From Opitutia bacterium (GTDB lineage: Bacteria; Verrucomicrobiota; Verrucomicrobiae; Opitutales; UBA953): a stretch of DNA of 16,675 nucleotides. The notes under the pieces were generated by a model. The model ran no database searches and was not told the origin of the DNA. It was given only the letters and a program-made list of their open reading frames with translations. Position 1 is the first letter of the stretch. Every line of letters starts with the position of its first letter. The translations under genes were made by a program, and so were the position numbers. The DNA lies in NCBI GenBank assembly GCA_947465345.1, contig CANHZL010000023.1, positions 1 to 16,675 on the forward strand, read 5' to 3'. This document shows positions 7,771 to 12,877 of the stretch, one piece after another.

Positions 7771-7798
7771 TTGGAACAGGGGCGGCAGGCCTTTTAAT
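7771..7798 (+). promoter_or_regulatory. probable promoter of the SOUL-family gene
   Basis: TTGGAA (7771-7776), 16-base spacer, TTTAAT (7793-7798; 5 of 6 to TATAAT). The -10 box ends 7 bases before the ATG at 7805, which predicts an mRNA starting at the start codon. No Shine-Dalgarno sequence is present, which agrees with leaderless expression. Confidence 0.5.
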
Positions 7799-7804
7799 GA
7801 CGTT

Positions 7805-8350
7805 ATGAAGATCTTCCTCTGGGTTACCCTCGCCCTCGCCGCAGCCTCGGCTAGACTTTCGGCCGTGTCCGAAGCCTATCCCCGCACGTCGCCCGGCGAC
7901 CTTGAGCTCAAGACCTTACCCGCGGCCCGCTGGATGCGCACAGAGTCGTCGAACGATTATTTCGCCACGGACAACGGGCTTTTCATGAAGCTCTTCCGCT
8001 ACATCGACTCGAACAAGATTCCGATGACCGCGCCGGTCGAAGCGGGCATCAAGCCGGGAACGATGGTCTTCTACATGGATGACGCCTCGGCCAAGCGTGC
8101 CGACCTCGCCGAGACGCCACAGGTGAAGCTATCCTCGGTGCCCGAACGCCGTGTGGCCGCCATCGGCATTCGCGGTTCGTACAGCCGTGAGAATTATGAG
8201 GAAGCCCTTGCCGAACTGCGGGCGTGGCTCACGAAGCGGACGGATGTGAAGCCGGCCGGCGAACCGTATGCGGTCTATTGGAATAGCCCGTTTGTACCGT
8301 TCTTTCTCAAGCAGTCGGAAGTGCACATCCCCGTCGCGCCGACGAAGTGA
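7805..8350 (+). CDS. exported SOUL-family heme-binding protein
   Basis: A 181-residue member of the SOUL/HBP family, whose eukaryotic members bind heme; bacterial roles are mostly untested. The start is placed at ATG 7805 because it opens a clear signal peptide (MKIFLWVTLALAAASA, cleavage perhaps after residue 16 or 20), so the protein is probably periplasmic. An in-frame upstream codon at 7742 would add 21 non-hydrophobic residues. Family features in order: SSNDYFATDNGLFMKLFRYI, the MTAPV element, a central VPERRVAAIGIRGSYS strand region, an LRAWL helix, and the C-terminal YAVYWNSPFVPFFLKQSEV typical of the fold. It is divergent from the DUF502 gene with its own probable promoter, and its TGA abuts the pyrD stop. 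Heme binding is a family inference. Confidence 0.9.
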   Translation: MKIFLWVTLALAAASARLSAVSEAYPRTSPGDLELKTLPAARWMRTESSNDYFATDNGLFMKLFRYIDSNKIPMTAPVEAGIKPGTMVFYMDDASAKRADLAETPQVKLSSVPERRVAAIGIRGSYSRENYEEALAELRAWLTKRTDVKPAGEPYAVYWNSPFVPFFLKQSEVHIPVAPTK

Positions 8351-8353
8351 TCA
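8348..8353. other. TGATCA palindrome formed by abutting convergent stop codons
   Basis: The TGA of the SOUL gene and the TGA of pyrD, on opposite strands, sit side by side and form TGATCA, leaving no intergenic base. The same arrangement occurs at 4126-4131. Confidence 0.95.
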
Positions 8354-9406
8354 GGCCCAGGCGCGCTGGCGCCAAGCGAGGCCTTCGGCGACTTCGCGGG
8401 CGAGTTCCGGGCCACGGAAGATGAGGCCGGAGTAGACCTGCACGAGGCATGCGCCTTCGTCCATGAAGCGGCCGGCGTCTTTGGCGGACAGGATGCCGCC
8501 GCAACCGACGATCGGGATGCGTCCATCGGCTTCCTTGGCTAGGAAACGCACGACCTGCAGGGAACGTTCGAGCAGAGGGGCGCCGCTGAGGCCGCCGCGA
8601 CCGGGCGAGCACGCTTCGGTGCCAGGCGGGCGGGTTGTCGTGGTGTTCGTGGCGATGATGCCGGCGAAGCCGCATTCGCCGACGACGCTAACGATGTCGG
8701 CCAGCTGGTTCGGATTGAGGTCCGGGGCGATCTTGAGGAGCAGGGGCACCGGGCCGCCGGCGACGGAGCGGTTCTCCCTTGCGAGCGTGGACAGCAGCGT
8801 CACGAGCGGAGCACGGTCCTGAAGGGCGCGCAGTCCGGTGGTGTTCGGGCTGCTGATGTTTACGACAACGTAGTCGGCGAGCGGCGCGAGGAGTTTGAAG
8901 CAGGTGAGGTAGTCTTCGTGCGCCTGTTCGTTAGCGGTCGCCTTGTTCTTGCCGATATTGATGCCGAGAGGGCAGACGCGCTGGCCGCGACCGGGGTGCT
9001 TGCTCAGGCGATCGTAGAGAGCTTGCGCGCCGTTGTTCGGAAAACCATACGCGTTCACCACGGCGTTGAGTTCAGGGTAGCGGAAGACGCGGGGCTTCTC
9101 GTTGCCCGGCTGCGCCTTCGGGGTGACCGTACCGACTTCGACGTGGCCGAAGCCGAGGGCCGCCGCGCCGCGCCAGCCGATACCGTCCTTATCGAAGCCG
9201 GCGGCGAGGCCGATGTGGTTCGGGAACTTGAGGCCGAAGGCTTCGATGGGGCGGCCGCCCTTGGGGGTCAGTGATCGCTCCATCAGGAAGCGGAGGGGGG
9301 CGCAGGCGCCCAGGAGGCCCATCCCGCGGAGCCCGACCTGATGGGCCGTCTCCGGGTCCAGCGAGTAGAGGGCCTTAGAAATCACCTTCTCATACAGGAA
9401 AGACAT
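8351..9406 (-). CDS. pyrD: dihydroorotate dehydrogenase, class 2 (quinone)
   Basis: Oxidises dihydroorotate to orotate, the fourth step of pyrimidine synthesis, passing electrons through FMN to membrane quinones. The 351 residues and the N-terminal extension (about 1-45, MSFLYEKVISKALYSLDPET) that attaches class 2 enzymes to the membrane identify the class. Core signatures: GLAAGFDKDG (66-75), NAYGFPNNGA (118-127), GINIGKNK (148-155), NISSPNTTGLR (183-193) with the class 2 catalytic serine, KIAPDL (225-230), TNTT (253-256), GRGGLSG (269-275), GCGGI (301-305) and VQVYSGLIFRGP (322-333). The ATG at 9406 gives the canonical N-terminus. It is transcribed divergently from the acidic-protein gene; no convincing promoter or Shine-Dalgarno site is seen in 9407-9516. 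Confidence 0.96.
   Translation of the reverse strand: MSFLYEKVISKALYSLDPETAHQVGLRGMGLLGACAPLRFLMERSLTPKGGRPIEAFGLKFPNHIGLAAGFDKDGIGWRGAAALGFGHVEVGTVTPKAQPGNEKPRVFRYPELNAVVNAYGFPNNGAQALYDRLSKHPGRGQRVCPLGINIGKNKATANEQAHEDYLTCFKLLAPLADYVVVNISSPNTTGLRALQDRAPLVTLLSTLARENRSVAGGPVPLLLKIAPDLNPNQLADIVSVVGECGFAGIIATNTTTTRPPGTEACSPGRGGLSGAPLLERSLQVVRFLAKEADGRIPIVGCGGILSAKDAGRFMDEGACLVQVYSGLIFRGPELAREVAEGLAWRQRAWA
8360..8373. terminator. possible hairpin after the SOUL gene, inside the pyrD end
   Basis: GGCGC GCTG GCGCC is a perfect 5-bp stem with a 4-base loop, starting 10 bases past the SOUL stop. It codes the last pyrD residues on the other strand. No T-run follows, so factor-independent termination is uncertain. 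Confidence 0.25.
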
Positions 9407-9480
9407 GCCCAGCAGTTAAGGGAGGAAAGGGCGGAAGGAAAGCGGAGAAGCCCGTCATTTAGACCCGCCGCCGACCCCTC

Positions 9481-9486
9481 TTGACT
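9481..9486 (+). promoter_or_regulatory. possible -35 box (TTGACT) of the acidic-protein gene
   Basis: TTGACT lies 36 bases before the ATG at 9517. No recognisable -10 box or Shine-Dalgarno sequence follows (9487-9516 is C-rich). The spacing would place the transcription start at the ATG. Confidence 0.3.
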
Positions 9487-9516
9487 CCCGCCCAGACTTG
9501 GGCACACCACCCTCCC

Positions 9517-10281
9517 ATGGCTGTGACTACCTCAAAGCTCCTTTGGTGCACCATCCGTTTCAAGGAGAAGGAAGGCAACTGGTGGGTGAAGGAGAACTCC
9601 GACCCCAAGCACTACGAGCCCGACGGCTTGGGTATCCTCGACCCTTTCCAGTTCCCTTGGATCCTCGACATGATGGATCCTCTCCGTGAGTACGGACTTT
9701 CCAACGAAGTGCTCGAAGCCGCCTTCGTCCCGTTCCAGGCGCAGGAAATTGACAAGGACAAGGACCAGACGGTCCGCCTCGTGCGCGTCGCCGAACACAT
9801 CCTCGACTGCGAGGAACAACTCTTCGCCCTGCCGAATATCAAGGACGGCGACAAGGGTGCCTACGCCGATTTCCTCGAGCACATCATGCGCCTGCGCGTG
9901 AAGCTCATCAACGACACGATCAAGCTCGAGCAGAAGCTCACGGTCGAAGACGTGGATGAACAGCTGAGCGAACTGCGCAATCAGGCCATGATCGAAGGCC
10001 GCGATATCCATCCTTTCGAAGAGATCACCGACATCCTCGAGTTCGTCCCCCAGGGCCATGAAGTCCCCGGTGACGACGATGACGATGACAAGCCGGCCCG
10101 CTCTACGGGCGCGGCTGAAGATATTGCCGACCTGCCTGACGTCGAAGAAGTCGACAAGGACATGGAGAAGAATCTCCGCTGGGACGACGAAGACGAACCC
10201 GCCGAAGAAGGTGCCAGTGAAGAGGGCGGCGAATCTGAAGGTGGCGGCAAGGCTTCCGGTAAGTCCGGTCGCCGTCGCTAA
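9517..10281 (+). CDS. hypothetical protein with an aspartate/glutamate-rich tail
   Basis: I do not recognise this 254-residue protein. There is no signal peptide or membrane segment. Residues 1-180 look folded: an aromatic N-terminus (LLWCTIRFKEKEGNWW), then a mostly helical, charged part with likely amphipathic helices at about 84-104 and 115-160. Residues 181-254 look disordered and acidic, with six consecutive aspartates (186-191), several DE/EE clusters and a glycine-rich stretch, ending in basic GKSGRRR. The start is ATG 9517; the frame reaches back to TTG 9481, but that codon overlaps the possible -35 box. It is a single-gene unit between divergent pyrD and a convergent protease, 6 bases from the latter's stop. 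Codon use matches the neighbours, so it looks native. Binding to a basic partner or to nucleic-acid machinery is only a guess. Confidence 0.85.
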   Translation: MAVTTSKLLWCTIRFKEKEGNWWVKENSDPKHYEPDGLGILDPFQFPWILDMMDPLREYGLSNEVLEAAFVPFQAQEIDKDKDQTVRLVRVAEHILDCEEQLFALPNIKDGDKGAYADFLEHIMRLRVKLINDTIKLEQKLTVEDVDEQLSELRNQAMIEGRDIHPFEEITDILEFVPQGHEVPGDDDDDDKPARSTGAAEDIADLPDVEEVDKDMEKNLRWDDEDEPAEEGASEEGGESEGGGKASGKSGRRR

Positions 10282-10287
10282 GCCAGT

Positions 10288-11166
10288 TTACTTCGCGGCC
10301 TCGTCAGTCGTCGGCGTGCTCACCTGTGGCTCGAAGAGCCAGAGGCGACGCGCCGCCATATCGACCGCGATGGGGTGGGCGCGCAGGAAGTCATCGCCCA
10401 GGAGATTGTGCTCCAGGTCGCGGATGAACTCCACGCCGGTCAGGGGCGCCCCGCCGATGAGGAGCGACTTGATCTTGCAGACTTCGATGCGCGTGAGCGA
10501 GGAGCTGCGGACAGTCGCGACAGGCAGGTAGCCGCGGAACTCGGTCGGCCCGCGGAACTTCAGCGAGCTCATGTAGGATTTGGACGCTCCGGAATCCACG
10601 ATCATCGGCACCTTCACGCCTTCGACCTCGATGTTCACGCCGCAATGGCCGCCGCGGCTGTAGCAGGGGACTTCATGGGCGCCGGAGGTGTCCGGGATTT
10701 TACCGAGGATCATGACCTTGTTACGGAGGTCCATGTAGAAGGGGCGGGCGAATAGCATGTCAGTGCCGATCAGGCCATCGATGTCCATGCCGTCGAGGGG
10801 CATCACCGTCATATGGAAATCCCGCCAGGTGACTTCTCCCGCCTGCATCTTTTCGACGAGGCCGTAGGTCGACTCGCTCCGGCCGGAATTACCCATGGTC
10901 GGAATCGAGAAAGCTTCGGTGATGCCGCAACGTTGCGCGGCGCGGGGCGTGATGACCGCGGAGCCTTGGCAACCGGTATCGACGCCCATCAGGACCGAGA
11001 CGCCGTTGATTTGCACACGCAGGGTCGGGATGGATTTGATGCGCAGCCGGAAGGTCGCCATGCCGCTTTCTGGAAACTCATCCTTGGGCTTCTTGATGTC
11101 CTGCGCAGGCAGGGTTAGGGCGAGACAGAGTCCGAGGCCGGCGAGGAGGAGGCGCATGGTCGTCAT
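10288..11166 (-). CDS. exported aspartyl protease-like protein with two retropepsin-type lobes
   Basis: A 292-residue protein with a signal peptide (hydrophobic about 5-20, LLLAGLGLCLALTLPAQ), so probably periplasmic. Two similar halves each carry a retropepsin-like active-site motif and a later hydrophobic-Gly motif: VDTGCQGSAVI (62-72) with DGLIGTDML (130-138), and IVDSGASKSYM (189-199) with NLLGDDFL (254-261). Each catalytic Asp is kept (D63, D191), so the chain could fold as a single-chain counterpart of the retropepsin homodimer. ATG at 11166 is used; ATG at 11157 (three residues later) is equally possible. C14 lies in LGLC, a poor lipobox. The gene follows lnt after 97 bases on the same strand and may be read from the secA-lnt unit. 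The substrate is unknown; some such proteins may be non-proteolytic. Confidence 0.8.
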   Translation of the reverse strand: MTTMRLLLAGLGLCLALTLPAQDIKKPKDEFPESGMATFRLRIKSIPTLRVQINGVSVLMGVDTGCQGSAVITPRAAQRCGITEAFSIPTMGNSGRSESTYGLVEKMQAGEVTWRDFHMTVMPLDGMDIDGLIGTDMLFARPFYMDLRNKVMILGKIPDTSGAHEVPCYSRGGHCGVNIEVEGVKVPMIVDSGASKSYMSSLKFRGPTEFRGYLPVATVRSSSLTRIEVCKIKSLLIGGAPLTGVEFIRDLEHNLLGDDFLRAHPIAVDMAARRLWLFEPQVSTPTTDEAAK

Positions 11167-11234
11167 CTGGGAGCGTCGGAGAGGCGCGGATTCAATCGCA
11201 CCGGGGTGACTTCACCTTGGACGGTTTCCAGGGG

Positions 11235-11260
11235 AGGTCGACAAGGACCTGCGGATTTTT
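11235..11260 (+). terminator. hairpin followed by a T-run, plus-strand orientation
   Basis: AGGTC (11235-11239) and GACCT (11246-11250) form a 5-bp stem with a 6-base loop, followed after 5 bases by TTTTT (11256-11260). Read on the plus strand it resembles a weak terminator facing the 3' end of lnt. No plus-strand gene lies just upstream, so it might limit antisense transcription or be chance. Confidence 0.25.
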
Positions 11261-11263
11261 CGG

Positions 11264-12877
11264 TCAGGCCGAACGGCGCCGCCGCCAGACGTAGGCTAGG
11301 GCGAAGAGCACGCCGCCGAGGCCGACCGCCCAATCCCCGTGTCGGACCCAGAAAGTGTCGGGTTGGCGGGTTCGCGGGAGGCTGACAGGGGCGGCCAGGC
11401 GCGAGCCACGGAAATAGATACTGCCTTGTTCCATGACCGGGAAGGCCCGGCCGAGGGAATCGATCGTGCCGCTCCAGCCAGCGTTACCGCAACGCAGCAC
11501 CGGCAGGCCGGTCGCGGCCGCCAGCAGGACCGAGTGGGCGACATGCTGATACGCCCCAGCTTCGCGGCCATACCAAGCGTCGTTGGTGACCACAATCAGG
11601 ACATCTGCCCCGGCGAGGGCGTGTTCGCGGGCGAGCTCGGGGAAGACGTCTTCGTAGCAGATGAGTGCCCCGGCCATGAAGGTGTGGCCGCGGCGCGTGG
11701 TGAGAGGCAGCAGCGAGGGTCCAGTGCCGGCGATGCAATCGCTCGAGATCGGGACGACCTTGCGCAAAGGAAGGAAGTCGGCGAAGGGCACGTACTCGCC
11801 GAAGGGGACGAGATGACGCTTGGCGTAGACCGGTTTCTGGACGCCTTCGGCGGTGACCACCGCGACCGCGTTGCCGTAGCCGGCGCCGCGGCGATCCAGG
11901 GATCCGATCACGAGCGGCGTCTCGGTGGCTTTCGCCAGGCCGGTGAGGCGGGTGACGTAGGCGTCGCTCTCCAGCGATAAGGGAAGCGCCGCTTCGGGCC
12001 AGAGAACAAAATCGGCAGCCTTATTCGCCGCGACGGACGCGGTCATCGCTTCCGTCAGTACCAGGTGTTCCTGCAGGCGAAGTGGGTCCCATTTCGCATT
12101 CGGGTCGAAGTCGGTCTGCACCACGCCGGCGGTGAAGCTGATCTTATCCGCCGACAGCTTAGCAGCGTTGGCTGTGAGTAGGGCGAGGAAGCCGAGTGCG
12201 ATAGGCAGTAGGCCAAGATAGAGTTCGGGCGTGATCCGGCGAAGCCAGCCCATCGTGCCCACGGGTTTCAGTTGGGCTTCTTCGCGAGTGAATTCGATCA
12301 GCCGGACAATCCAGCGCGCAAGCCCGAGGTTGAAGAGCACCAGTGCGATCGAGAGGCCGATTGGCCCGACCCAGGCGCAGAGGCTGAGCATGACCGGGTT
12401 ACCGGTCTGTGAGGCTGCGAGCGGGAGCCAGCCGAAGCCGGAGAGGATGGTGCTGCGTGTCCACTCGAGCAGGCCCCAAGCACCGGCGAGGCCGGCGACC
12501 GCGAGCAGACGCCCCGGCAACCCGGCGCCGGCGCAGGCCGGGAAGATCCAGCGCAAAAGCAGGAGCCAGACGAAGGGATACAACGCGCAGTAGGCCGTGA
12601 GAATCACGAGGCCAATCCAGCCGAGCGGCGGGTAGACGTGGCGGAGCCAGATCAGCAAAGCGATCCAGAGCACCCAGCTCGTCACGAAGCTGGCTCGGCG
12701 CCAAGTGCGCCAGTCGGGCTGGAGTGACGTGGCGAGCGCGGCCGGCACCAAGGCGACGAACGCCAGGAAAGGGTAGCCGACGGGCGCGAACGAGAAGAAG
12801 GACAGCAGGGCGGTCAGCGCGGCGCCAATCCAAGCAAGCTTGGCGGCGGCGGGGCTGCTCGTCGCCGGTTCGGTCAT
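11264..12877 (-). CDS. lnt: apolipoprotein N-acyltransferase
   Basis: Adds the third acyl chain to the N-terminal cysteine of lipoproteins in the inner membrane, the last maturation step before Lol sorting. The 537 residues have the expected layout: about six N-terminal transmembrane helices (between about 15 and 235), a periplasmic nitrilase-type domain (about 250-500) and a final helix (about 514-531) ending in WRRRRSA. The catalytic triad is visible: E295 in LWPEAALP, K353 in YAKRHLVPFGEYVP and C407 in ALICYEDVFPE. RCGNAGWSG (462-470) is the usual loop after the core. ATG 12877 is chosen because it forms an ATGA overlap with the secA stop; the frame is open further upstream inside secA. 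Coupling to secA links export and lipidation in one unit. Confidence 0.95.
   Translation of the reverse strand: MTEPATSSPAAAKLAWIGAALTALLSFFSFAPVGYPFLAFVALVPAALATSLQPDWRTWRRASFVTSWVLWIALLIWLRHVYPPLGWIGLVILTAYCALYPFVWLLLLRWIFPACAGAGLPGRLLAVAGLAGAWGLLEWTRSTILSGFGWLPLAASQTGNPVMLSLCAWVGPIGLSIALVLFNLGLARWIVRLIEFTREEAQLKPVGTMGWLRRITPELYLGLLPIALGFLALLTANAAKLSADKISFTAGVVQTDFDPNAKWDPLRLQEHLVLTEAMTASVAANKAADFVLWPEAALPLSLESDAYVTRLTGLAKATETPLVIGSLDRRGAGYGNAVAVVTAEGVQKPVYAKRHLVPFGEYVPFADFLPLRKVVPISSDCIAGTGPSLLPLTTRRGHTFMAGALICYEDVFPELAREHALAGADVLIVVTNDAWYGREAGAYQHVAHSVLLAAATGLPVLRCGNAGWSGTIDSLGRAFPVMEQGSIYFRGSRLAAPVSLPRTRQPDTFWVRHGDWAVGLGGVLFALAYVWRRRRSA

Noticed and set aside
9407..9516. Divergent region between pyrD and the acidic-protein gene as a possible small RNA or operator
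   Set aside because: Apart from TTGACT at 9481 I see purine-rich then C-rich sequence without a convincing hairpin, terminator or palindrome.
10066..10260. Repetitive GAC/GAA codons suggesting a DNA repeat
   Set aside because: The repetition comes from acidic codons in the tail of the 9517-10281 gene; no exact tandem unit is kept over several copies.
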